From assembly GCA_039105265.1 (NCBI GenBank), contig JAPFFF010000008.1, forward strand, positions 3,100,001 through 3,164,000: 64,000 nt of DNA. The letters are read 5' to 3'. Numbering within the stretch: position 1 is the first letter of the stretch; every line of letters begins with the position of its first letter. The notes under the pieces were generated by a model. It saw nothing but the letters and a program-made list of their open reading frames with translations, ran no database searches and was not told the DNA's origin. Below are positions 43,253-52,720 of the stretch, one piece after another. Both the position numbers and the translations under genes were made by a program. Source of the stretch: Tritrichomonas musculus. Taxonomy: Eukaryota > Parabasalia > Tritrichomonadida > Tritrichomonadidae.

Positions 43253-43555
43253 TATATCGATTTCTTAAATTTTTGTATAATTTAAAAAAAATAGATGTCA
43301 TTTGAATGGGTATACTATGTGTTATACAAATAATATTTTGCTTTTTGATGAAATCCTTCAGTAACTGAAATATTAGGCTTTTTAAATTTTTGAAACCAAT
43401 CAACTAAATCTTCATTTTTCGAAAAAACTGACATTTGATTTGGGATGAAATTCAAATATATTAGAAAGTAAATGCATAAAATAAAATTGTAGAAGTAGTA
43501 TATACGAGTCGGTTTCCGCTGGGGCTGGCACCCCACGCGTCAACACGAACTCGTC

Positions 43556-43701
43556 ATAAAAGAAAAAGAAAAGAAAAGAAAAAGAAAAAGAAAAAAAGAA
43601 AAAAAAAAAAAATATTCTTGTTCTCACTACTGCTCCCCATCTATGAAACGGCACAGGTACCCCACCCCACAACCGCCCATCTATGAAACGGCACAGGTAC
43701 C
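43556..43701. repeat. polypurine tract and 26-bp direct repeat near the Polinton end
   Basis: A purine-only AAAAG/AAAAAG tract (43556-43612) is followed by two copies of CCCATCTATGAAACGGCACA plus GGTACC at 43636 and 43676, a 40-bp period. Both lie between the presumed element end and the first gene, so they belong to the terminal region. G/C content here is the highest in the window. Confidence 0.7.
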
Positions 43702-43725
43702 AGCCCCGAGAATCTCGTACCTACT

Positions 43726-46413
43726 TTATTTCGATTCAAGAGCAGCTAACCTAGCTTCCATTGCTGCTATAGTATCCTTCAATATTACATTTTCTTCTTT
43801 AACTTTTTCAAGCTCGCTTATCAAAGCATAATTATTTTTTATGAGATTCATATTTGGGATACAATATTCATCATAAACTTCAGGTCTGTATGAATAACTT
43901 ACTGATTCTAAATTGACATCATAGTGATCGTTATATCTGAATGTTCCACCATAATAGAAATAATATATAGAAAAAGTATTTTCACCTTTCTTGTAATGAT
44001 AATATTCTGAGTCTTCACTATCAAATAAATATTCTCCTGAAATACCTTCATTATTACAAGAACCTTTTACTATTAATGATGATTTCTTTAATATTTTACA
44101 TAAATCATCATTCAAATTCGTGATATTCGTTCGTAAATCCTCATCATTTGTTGTTCCATTGATGAAGTGAGTAGTAATTGATAATTCTTGAGTTATTTTT
44201 TCGGTTGATATTATTTCCTTTTTTGCAACATATTTATTTTCACCCTCTAATGTCTCTATCCTACGTATAAGTACATCTAGACCTTCATTAGCTTCATCCA
44301 CAGTAGGGTAATTATCAAACTCAGCCTCTAGCTCATTGACCTTCTCAGCTAACAACTTGAAACAAGGCTTGAGTGAGTCCCTAAACATATTGCTGATATC
44401 CATAGCACCACTTAATGTCAAGGTTCCAGTATCAGGGTTATCATTCTCATCAGTAAAAGGTAGTTCATCTAGTTGCTTATACTCCTCTTCACACCAGGTA
44501 ATTATAGGTGTTATATCTTTGGTTATGCTTCTTGCTGTAGTACCTGACATGAAGTTAATGCTATTTCTAACCAAATCACTCATACCTTTGGTTGACTTAT
44601 GAGAGAATAACCTTTTAAGGAATCCTCCACCTTTTATGGTAGGAAAGCTTATACCATCTGGAAATAGCTGCATACCAATAGAACCTATTGACCCAGCAGT
44701 ACCTGCAACTCCAAAAGCTAATGCAGTCCATGAGACTATACGTAAATTATCTACATCATCCTCCAGATGTTGAGTAACTTGTTCAGTCCTTGATACTCTA
44801 CCTTTTAAGCTTTCCATAACAGTGTTCATTTCGTTAACATCATAGCTAATAACATCTACATTGTTGGTAACTAAGTTTAAATCACTCCTCATAGTAGTAA
44901 TATTATCAGCTGTAATTATCTTAGAGGAGGTAATATTATAATCAGTATATAAGGTCGTTGCCCCATTAGGATTTGGGGATACTTCATAAAATTGCTGCTT
45001 AATGATATACTCGAATGGGTTAGTAGTTGAATCCCAATGAACCTCATCTATTGGGTCAACATATTCATCAGCTAAATATATCTTAATATCCCTTGAGTCA
45101 TTAGTAGTCGAAGCTGCATATGTATATTCAAGCTTTTCACATGAATCAAGTACACCATGTAAGAACAACCATACCTTGTCTCCTCCATTACCTTCTTTTC
45201 CAGTAGGTCGAACTGAGAACCTATTTGCATTTTTAGAACCTTCAAGGGTAATATCAAGGTAGAGTTCATCAATAGCACTAGTTTCTAATTTATTAGTCGC
45301 ATTATTCATCTTATAGCACCTTATTGCTTCAATATCATATCCATCTTTTGTACCTCCTTGACTTGTTTGATATCCTAGACCATATTTCGAAAAAGGTTCT
45401 ATCTCCCCTGTCTTTAATTTTACAAAACAGTCTATTTTACACTTACCTCCATGAATCATGTAATGTAGTATGTTATCAGGAGAGTAGTCATTAGGCTTAT
45501 TAATCAGTTTCATGTTCCTCTCACTCCTCTTGACTTGTATGTAGGTACCATCTTCACCATACTCATTCTCCTTATTTAATCCATTAACTAATCTACCATT
45601 GATATGACCTTGTATGTTATCACCTACCCATTTTGTACCATCCCATGATAAAAACCACTTATTACCAAAACAATACTCATTAAACCTAAACTCTAAGTCA
45701 TTAGGTATAGTATATCCAGTATCTATGTTCCATTGAAGTAACCAATATTTCTTGTTATCTATCACAACCTGACTAGTTGATGTAGGCTTATATAAGTATA
45801 GTACATCACTTTTACGTAAACTTAATGCATTATCAGCTTTTATTATAGAACACTTTATTGCCTTCTCTGTCTGTAAAGAATCAGTTATATATTCATTCAT
45901 TATGCTCAACTCCCCATTCAGCCACAAGGTATATGGGTTGAAGTCTAGTTTACTATCAAAAGCTATATTCATATATCCCATAATGGTACTATTATTTATA
46001 CTGCATCCATTACTACTTTTAGTTATCAAAGGAGAATATACTTGACCATCCTTAACATATATGTAGAACTCCTTGACTAAATTACCACTTGTATCATATA
46101 CTATATTCTTCCTCAATACTATCTTAAATATATTAGTCTGGGTTTTTATTTCGTTGAGCTTATTCATGAAGTCTTCAGGCAAATTAACAAACTTAAGGAT
46201 ATTGTAAGTTGTTGTTGAAGACTCAAATGATACATACTGTATATTTTTATTTTTAATATCAACTTCTGGTAAACCTTCGACCTCATTAAATAAATGACCT
46301 GTCTGTACATAGTTATCTAAGTCACCCAAGGTTAATAACTGGCTACCTTTTCGAGTAGCATCCCCTATCTTAAACTGTATATCTCCTTTAAATCTTGTAG
46401 TAGTATCACTCAT
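43726..46413 (-). CDS. Polinton large putative structural protein (895 aa), paralogue of its neighbour
   Basis: I start at the ATG complementary to 46411-46413 (MSDTTTRFKGDIQFK). The frame is open ~29 codons further but overlaps the neighbouring gene's end. The protein shares clear segments with the 1844-aa neighbour: a LYLYKP...WNID...LEFRF...LSWDG block near residue 235-285 and a YNITSSKIITADNITTMR block near 510-530. A hydrophobic glycine-rich stretch (ALAFGVAGTAGSIGSIG) follows, and the C-terminus is a coiled coil ending EARLAALE, also shared with the neighbour. I recognise no named domain. The beta-rich repeats with a trimer-like coiled coil fit a fibre, tail or spike protein of the virion, which is inference. 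Confidence 0.75.
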   Translation of the reverse strand: MSDTTTRFKGDIQFKIGDATRKGSQLLTLGDLDNYVQTGHLFNEVEGLPEVDIKNKNIQYVSFESSTTTYNILKFVNLPEDFMNKLNEIKTQTNIFKIVLRKNIVYDTSGNLVKEFYIYVKDGQVYSPLITKSSNGCSINNSTIMGYMNIAFDSKLDFNPYTLWLNGELSIMNEYITDSLQTEKAIKCSIIKADNALSLRKSDVLYLYKPTSTSQVVIDNKKYWLLQWNIDTGYTIPNDLEFRFNEYCFGNKWFLSWDGTKWVGDNIQGHINGRLVNGLNKENEYGEDGTYIQVKRSERNMKLINKPNDYSPDNILHYMIHGGKCKIDCFVKLKTGEIEPFSKYGLGYQTSQGGTKDGYDIEAIRCYKMNNATNKLETSAIDELYLDITLEGSKNANRFSVRPTGKEGNGGDKVWLFLHGVLDSCEKLEYTYAASTTNDSRDIKIYLADEYVDPIDEVHWDSTTNPFEYIIKQQFYEVSPNPNGATTLYTDYNITSSKIITADNITTMRSDLNLVTNNVDVISYDVNEMNTVMESLKGRVSRTEQVTQHLEDDVDNLRIVSWTALAFGVAGTAGSIGSIGMQLFPDGISFPTIKGGGFLKRLFSHKSTKGMSDLVRNSINFMSGTTARSITKDITPIITWCEEEYKQLDELPFTDENDNPDTGTLTLSGAMDISNMFRDSLKPCFKLLAEKVNELEAEFDNYPTVDEANEGLDVLIRRIETLEGENKYVAKKEIISTEKITQELSITTHFINGTTNDEDLRTNITNLNDDLCKILKKSSLIVKGSCNNEGISGEYLFDSEDSEYYHYKKGENTFSIYYFYYGGTFRYNDHYDVNLESVSYSYRPEVYDEYCIPNMNLIKNNYALISELEKVKEENVILKDTIAAMEARLAALESK

Positions 46414-46432
46414 TTTAGTTAAATAAAACTTC

Positions 46433-49400
46433 TCATTCGATGTTAGCACATTTAGCTTCAAGTGCTGCAAGTCTTGCCTCAAGAGTATCAATATATGCAT
46501 CCTTCTGGTCTATCATTTCCTTCACTTCTACTTTAGTAATATAAGCAGTCATATCTATATCTTCTAATGGATGTTTTGTACTTGACTTATTTTCAAGCTC
46601 TTTGATTTTCTCGCACATGAATGCTATTGTACCCTTTAAAGTATCGCGATATGTCTTTGCAATATTAATACATGTATCAAATGAAACCATCATCTTATCA
46701 GCATCCTTCATTGTTATTTCAAGTTCAGGTTCATCATCTGTTTCTTCATGATATGCCCATGCAAGAATCTTTTCTAATACATCTTCCTCTGCTAATGTCT
46801 CTGGGTTATCATTACGACGGAACCAACTTGGAATATTAAATAATCCTATTCTATTTGCTACATATGCTTCTGCTGCTACTCCTGCTATAGCTGCTGCATC
46901 ACCAGGATGATGTCTAACAAACTGCCATTGACCATGTAAGAACCTTCTAGCAACATAACCTACTGCTCCCATAATAACCTGGGTAGTTGCACTTATAACA
47001 CCATCTTGTTGGTACATTTCTATCACTCCATTCACAATATTAATTACATGTAGTCTTCTTCTATCTATTGTAGCAACTACATTTCCATTATATAGTACTT
47101 GTGTTATTTCTTCACCAGTTGTTTCATCTAATGTGTCATTAAAAGCTAAAAGATTACCATGAGAATAAATATTATCCATTAGTTCTCCTCTTTGTTCATC
47201 ACTCATTTGTTCTATCATTCTTGCTGTTATTGCTGGTGTTGTTCCTGGTACTGTCCAAGTATCTGTTGTGGCAACAAGGTCATAATGCTGATATCTAACT
47301 CCATTTGCATTGACTTCTATCTGTGAATTTATTCCAACAAATCGTACTTGACCTCCACTAATATTTGCTGTAGTTGGTGCTGAATAATCAATAGTAGCAA
47401 CAATTGGATCAATAGTCTCTCCTCTATGATCAATAATATTTATCCATGCTTCCATTGTTTGGTCATTCAAGTAAGGTTCTAATCCAATATCTCCATTTTG
47501 TACAAATGGTAAATTTAATCTGTCTTGCATAGATAATTGTTCAATATCTCTCGCTGTGTATGTTGTTCCTTCCCATTCTATTGACCAATTATTATCAGTA
47601 GCTCTATGTATTCTATCTGTCATCTCAATATCAGCTGGTCTTATTAGAGTCCTTCGTTGAAATACATTATTATGGATAATGAGTTGGTCATTATAAAACA
47701 AATCATACACATTAAACCACTCTCTTCCATGATATTGGATACGTAAGATATCAGGATGACTAGCAACTAATGCATTTCGTTCTGCTCTTGTCATATCTGC
47801 AATATCTTCTAAGGTATACTGGATTCCAGATATATTGATAACAGGAACTTGATTCCTAAGTGCAATCGTAGTTGAAGCTGTATTTGTCATTGTAGTCTGT
47901 GGTACAGTTATATCTGTTCGAATCTCATCTGTTTCATCTGTAACAACCTGTGGCTGTACTTCTCTATGAGTTCTCTCTAATGATTGCTCAGTGGTTGTGA
48001 TAGTATTTGTTGCATTATCAGTATCATTATCAGTTATTGTAATCGAGGATGAATTAATATTTAATGTTTCAGTTCCATTTGTATCTGGTCTATTCCTAAA
48101 GAAGTGTAAGACATTCGAACCAAGTGTAGCAATAGCATTTCCTAACTGAGTCAGTGCATGTGTTGTCGAAAGGACAACCTGTGTAGCTGAGAATGTTGAA
48201 ATAGCTCCAGCAACAGGATTTTGAACAGTTGTTGTTATTGGTAAAAATCTTTCCATAGTCATCTTATCAGCCTTCAAATCAACATTCACCAAAAACTTAC
48301 CTTGAAAGCCACTACCTCCATCACCTGGATAACCACCACCACCACCACCACCTCCTCCACCATTTCCTCCTGGACCTGCTGGGAAAGGTCTTGTTTGATA
48401 TGTATTAATAGTTACAGAGTTATTGGACATATTTAATGTTGAAAGGGCACTTGCAATACAAACTGTTGATGCTAAAATATTTAATATACTATTCGCAACT
48501 GCTACACCTTGTTTAATACTATCAGTATATTCATTATACATGGCTTGAATTCTCATTTGTTCAACTAGATTATCAACTGTCTGTTTCAATAAAGCATAAT
48601 CATAGGCTAATATATCTGTGATTCCACCAACAACATTTAAATCTCGACGCATAGTCATGATATTATCAGCCCATATAATCTTTGATGAATAAATATTATA
48701 ATCTGTCGATATGGTAGTGCATTTTCTTGGGTCTGGCTCTACTTCATAAAATTGTTGTTGAATAATTATATCGAATGGATTAACTTTCACATCAAAATCA
48801 AATAATTCTTTCTCTATATATATTCGAATGTTCTTATGATTAAATCCTTCAATGATTTTAATGGAATGCCTTTTTTCTCGATGATAATTAAATGATTCGA
48901 GACAAGGATTTGACCCATAGGTATGCATAACACCTGAATTAATACAATGAGTAGGATGACAATCCCATTTTAATTCAGTTATATTTCCATTAATATTTAG
49001 GTCAGCATAAACATATAATCCATCATCTGCATTTAATCCACTTGGCGCATCAACATACATTCTAGCTTGTTCATATTTATATCCATCTTGAGTTAAAGTA
49101 CCTGAACCACTTGAATCAAAAGTTGCAGTTATTCCTTCACTTAATATGGTTCCATCTTTCTTAACAACCCTCCAATTGGTAAGATAATCTTTCAAGATAT
49201 GAGCATAATTATCATCATCAGTTAAATCTTCCTTTATTGTTCCTTTTATCCATCTACCAATTCTTTCGTTATGTTTGATTGTTAAAGCAGGCGCACCGTC
49301 ATTTGTGTTCATGTATGATATCTTTTCTGTACACATGTTTTGACAATTATTTCCTGTCCAATTTTTACCATCCCATGTTAATTCCCAGTTATGACCAAAT

Positions 49401-51967
49401 AGATAGTCTTTGAATCTAAATACTAAATTTAGTGGTATGTCATAATCTTTATCTATATCCCATCTCATACAATAATAATTGGATTCTTCATACGTCTTAG
49501 ATGGTCTATATAAATATAACTGGTCTGATTCCTTCAAGGTAAAATACTTGGAGTCAGTTGTTGTTGTACCTCCACTTGGAATAGAATCACATATTATTTT
49601 CCCATTTACTTTTAAGTCACCCTTTATAATATATTTACCAAGTACTGGATTCTTCTCATCTATCTCATTAGGATTATTAATAACAGGGATACCCATACAG
49701 TCTAAAATTTTATCCCAAGCTTCAGTACTTGTAATTTGGTCTGGTATTGCTATTGCTCCGCTATTGCTTTTATCTTCTAATGATAATGATAATGGGCTTA
49801 TCTCATTACATTGATAAACATAACTATTATAATCATCATTCCATACTAATTCGCCGATTCCTTGTAAAAATTGTTCTTGATAATGCCTTACTGCAATATC
49901 TCCAATATCTCGATTTGTCCTCCAATCTCTGTCATTAAGCATTTCACTAACATTGTTTCTTATAGCTACCCATTCCCTATGGTCTATGTCCCAAACAAAA
50001 TTGGCAGGTGCTTGTAAGCTAACATCTCGCCTCCAATCATTATTATCATTTGGATGTGATCTTGGCATATTAGCTATTGTCATTGAATTAACCCAACGAC
50101 CTGACTCAAGAGACCAAACATAAGTTGGTCTTAACACTGCATTCCTATTTTGTTCAGGAACAATATTAATAACAGGTCCCGGTTGTTCTGGTACAACAAT
50201 ACTTTCTTCTGGTGGATAATATTCCCATTGTCCTCTATCAGGATTATAAATCATTTCTCCTTCCCAATGAATATTATGTTGTACTATTGTTTGTGCTATT
50301 TCATTTCCCTTTGGGTTAATTCTCCATCCAGCTGGTACATCTTCTTCATGTGGCGCTATTGCTATCCATTCCCTATGTCCAACATCCCAGACAAAATTCC
50401 AAGGAGCTCCAAATGCAGAATTAGTCCTCCATCCAAATTGATTTGGTATATTATAAACTGCAAAACTCGTCCACATGCGAAATACTGTACACCAAACATA
50501 TGAATCATTAAATAAGGATTCTCGTTGACGTGTTGGTTGTTCTGTTTGTATTCCTATTGACTGGTATTGTCTATTCATCTCATCTAAACCATTATCATAT
50601 ATCTCATAATCAAACATCTCTTGTGTAAATGACTCTACTTCATTTTGGAACCTGAGAGATGCAACATTATTTCCTAGGTTCGCAATATTATGTAATAAAT
50701 AACCTGATAATTGATTTACAGCTTGTAGACCTACATTCATATATTGAATTAGGTTTGAATCATTATCACCGCCTTCATTATCACCACCTTCATTACCTCC
50801 TTGATTATCATCCTCTTCTTCACCATTACCTTCATTACCTCCTTGGTTACCTCCTTGATTATCGTGTTTGCAATTACAAGACTTGATTGTTACAACATAA
50901 TCAAATAAAGCATTATGTGAATTCACTATATCTTTAATAATCTCGAATACTAAATTTAAACATTGTCCTAACGTTATATTTAAATAGTCTTGTCCACCAG
51001 GTGGTACAACATCCACTTTCATTCCATTAGCATTTCGATGTGTATAATAGTATGTAATACCTGAATGTAAAATTACATTATACAAATAAAGACCTAACAT
51101 AGCTTTTGCATATTGGTCTTTATTTATATTATTATCTTTTAGATTTTGGGTATATGTCTCAAAAAACTCACGAGGACTTTTAACTTCAACTATTTGGTCT
51201 GCAACAACTTGATCAGTACTTCCTTTATATTTATATCCTATTGTTTTTAGTCTATTATCTTGAAGATTATAATGATATTGAATAGTTCCACTAATGAATT
51301 TTTTCCAATTTTCTTCATTAAAAGCTTCATATAAGATTTTCTTTGTTGGATTTGTTGTCTTTTCATTCTTCATAATGTTCATCAATAAATCCCCTAAATT
51401 CGAGTATCCTACCTCTGCAAGATAAGGGTCTGGAGTAGGAGTTGGTATAGACTTTGGATATTGAAGATAATGAACAACTTTGCTTTGCCCTGTTTGTTCA
51501 TCAAAAGCAATTTGTTCATATCCATCTGCTGCACACATCAATTCGGTATACATCTCATGAATAGCCTCACATGTTTTCGATTCTTCTTCAATAAATTCAT
51601 TAAATGTATTAACACAAAGTTCATCTTTTATCAACTCCTTATGTGACTCTGCTTTTTCAGGTAGTGAGTCTTCTAATAAGGGTGTCTGTTCAGGTCCTTT
51701 AAATACGTATTTTAAATAATTGGCAAATTTATTTGTAATAGGTACATTGCCGAAACCATCAAGCTTTCCTCCATTTTCGATATGATTACCAACTACTCTT
51801 TCATCTACTTCAGCCTTATTATATAAGCAACTAAATTTTGGGTAATCATCTGGGTCCTCATTTCTTATAATATCAATATTACCTTCATCATTAACACTTA
51901 TCTCTATATTTTTGTCTTTGAGCTTTTCAGCCTCACTTGATTGCAAAGAATAAAGTTTAATTGACAT
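46433..51967 (-). CDS. Polinton giant putative structural/fibre protein (1844 aa)
   Basis: It starts at the ATG complementary to 51965-51967 (MSIKLYSLQSSEAEK). An N-terminal ~350-residue region is followed by Gly/Asn/Glu-rich linkers (NQGGNEGNGEEEDD). Two ~100-residue imperfect repeats come next (WNFVWDVGHREWIAI and NFVWDIDHREWVAI), then the LYLYRP...WDGKNW block and the YNIYSSKIIWADNIMTMR block shared with the 895-aa neighbour, a long poly-Gly stretch, and repeated short boxes of the DIEQLSMQDR / MIEQMSDEQR type. The end is a coiled coil, DTLEARLAALEAK. Repeats, flexible Gly linkers and a coiled coil suggest an extended surface protein of the particle. I cannot name its family. Its 3' end lies 19 bp from the start of the paralogue, so the pair probably arose by tandem duplication. 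Confidence 0.75.
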   Translation of the reverse strand: MSIKLYSLQSSEAEKLKDKNIEISVNDEGNIDIIRNEDPDDYPKFSCLYNKAEVDERVVGNHIENGGKLDGFGNVPITNKFANYLKYVFKGPEQTPLLEDSLPEKAESHKELIKDELCVNTFNEFIEEESKTCEAIHEMYTELMCAADGYEQIAFDEQTGQSKVVHYLQYPKSIPTPTPDPYLAEVGYSNLGDLLMNIMKNEKTTNPTKKILYEAFNEENWKKFISGTIQYHYNLQDNRLKTIGYKYKGSTDQVVADQIVEVKSPREFFETYTQNLKDNNINKDQYAKAMLGLYLYNVILHSGITYYYTHRNANGMKVDVVPPGGQDYLNITLGQCLNLVFEIIKDIVNSHNALFDYVVTIKSCNCKHDNQGGNQGGNEGNGEEEDDNQGGNEGGDNEGGDNDSNLIQYMNVGLQAVNQLSGYLLHNIANLGNNVASLRFQNEVESFTQEMFDYEIYDNGLDEMNRQYQSIGIQTEQPTRQRESLFNDSYVWCTVFRMWTSFAVYNIPNQFGWRTNSAFGAPWNFVWDVGHREWIAIAPHEEDVPAGWRINPKGNEIAQTIVQHNIHWEGEMIYNPDRGQWEYYPPEESIVVPEQPGPVINIVPEQNRNAVLRPTYVWSLESGRWVNSMTIANMPRSHPNDNNDWRRDVSLQAPANFVWDIDHREWVAIRNNVSEMLNDRDWRTNRDIGDIAVRHYQEQFLQGIGELVWNDDYNSYVYQCNEISPLSLSLEDKSNSGAIAIPDQITSTEAWDKILDCMGIPVINNPNEIDEKNPVLGKYIIKGDLKVNGKIICDSIPSGGTTTTDSKYFTLKESDQLYLYRPSKTYEESNYYCMRWDIDKDYDIPLNLVFRFKDYLFGHNWELTWDGKNWTGNNCQNMCTEKISYMNTNDGAPALTIKHNERIGRWIKGTIKEDLTDDDNYAHILKDYLTNWRVVKKDGTILSEGITATFDSSGSGTLTQDGYKYEQARMYVDAPSGLNADDGLYVYADLNINGNITELKWDCHPTHCINSGVMHTYGSNPCLESFNYHREKRHSIKIIEGFNHKNIRIYIEKELFDFDVKVNPFDIIIQQQFYEVEPDPRKCTTISTDYNIYSSKIIWADNIMTMRRDLNVVGGITDILAYDYALLKQTVDNLVEQMRIQAMYNEYTDSIKQGVAVANSILNILASTVCIASALSTLNMSNNSVTINTYQTRPFPAGPGGNGGGGGGGGGGYPGDGGSGFQGKFLVNVDLKADKMTMERFLPITTTVQNPVAGAISTFSATQVVLSTTHALTQLGNAIATLGSNVLHFFRNRPDTNGTETLNINSSSITITDNDTDNATNTITTTEQSLERTHREVQPQVVTDETDEIRTDITVPQTTMTNTASTTIALRNQVPVINISGIQYTLEDIADMTRAERNALVASHPDILRIQYHGREWFNVYDLFYNDQLIIHNNVFQRRTLIRPADIEMTDRIHRATDNNWSIEWEGTTYTARDIEQLSMQDRLNLPFVQNGDIGLEPYLNDQTMEAWINIIDHRGETIDPIVATIDYSAPTTANISGGQVRFVGINSQIEVNANGVRYQHYDLVATTDTWTVPGTTPAITARMIEQMSDEQRGELMDNIYSHGNLLAFNDTLDETTGEEITQVLYNGNVVATIDRRRLHVINIVNGVIEMYQQDGVISATTQVIMGAVGYVARRFLHGQWQFVRHHPGDAAAIAGVAAEAYVANRIGLFNIPSWFRRNDNPETLAEEDVLEKILAWAYHEETDDEPELEITMKDADKMMVSFDTCINIAKTYRDTLKGTIAFMCEKIKELENKSSTKHPLEDIDMTAYITKVEVKEMIDQKDAYIDTLEARLAALEAKCANIE

Positions 51968-51970
51968 TTT

Positions 51971-52720
51971 ATGAATTATAAAATGTTAGTATCAGTGCAG
52001 AGTACAAATGCTGATGAATATAATAAGGTATCTATCAATTTGGATATACCATGGAAGTGTAAATATATTAAATATTTTGTATCTTCAATTAATACAATAA
52101 GTAATATTATGTTGAGTACGAAAGATGATTATATAGAGTTTACACATAACAGTATTCCATTCAAGCTTAAATTCGAAGATAGATATAATTATACCATCAA
52201 GCAAATAGAAGCAGTTTTAAATCCGCTTGCGGAGGTATCTTTTAAATATAATGATACTACTCGTACATTTACAATAAAGACACAAACACCGTTAACAATA
52301 ACCTCTATTTCCCATAGGGCTGCTTTATTAACTGGTTTATATAATACTTCATTGCCTATTGTGTTACCATCAAATGCAACATATAATATTAAAGACATCC
52401 CAATATTAAATCATACTAAGTTGTATCTAGTATCTCTACAAGGTAATGCCATATACTCGAATATAGGTGAACAACAATATACACCTTCAGTCATTGGTAG
52501 TATAAATACATTCACTTTAGATAATAAACCACTTATATATGATTTCGAAACTGAAAGTAAACCATTAAAAATAAAAACATATACAGATTCATTAAAGTTT
52601 TTAGAATTAAGTTTAGTAGATTTTCAATACCAGCCGATATTGTTAAAAAGTCCTTTGTTCATAACTATCAAAATTAAACCATCTAACTCGACTGATGTCA
52701 ATGATGTGTTAACTACGTAA
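51971..52720 (+). CDS. Polinton protein of 249 aa, candidate minor capsid (penton) protein
   Basis: An open frame from ATG 51971, with another ATG at 51983. It is rich in predicted beta strands (IKYFVSSINT, TFTIKTQTPLTITSIS, LKFLELSLVDFQ), with no signal peptide or membrane segment. Length and beta content fit the single-jelly-roll minor capsid protein that Polintons usually encode, but I see no decisive motif. It is the only plus-strand gene in this half. Its start codon lies 3 bp from the divergent start of the giant gene, and its stop overlaps the stop of the polymerase gene. Confidence 0.6.
   Translation: MNYKMLVSVQSTNADEYNKVSINLDIPWKCKYIKYFVSSINTISNIMLSTKDDYIEFTHNSIPFKLKFEDRYNYTIKQIEAVLNPLAEVSFKYNDTTRTFTIKTQTPLTITSISHRAALLTGLYNTSLPIVLPSNATYNIKDIPILNHTKLYLVSLQGNAIYSNIGEQQYTPSVIGSINTFTLDNKPLIYDFETESKPLKIKTYTDSLKFLELSLVDFQYQPILLKSPLFITIKIKPSNSTDVNDVLTT

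Noticed and set aside
50659-50886. Plus-strand frames opposite the Gly/Asn-rich linker of the giant Polinton gene and similar frames at 56739-57317
   Set aside because: They are shadows of low-complexity coding DNA on the other strand (His/Leu/Tyr or Leu/Phe/Ser runs).
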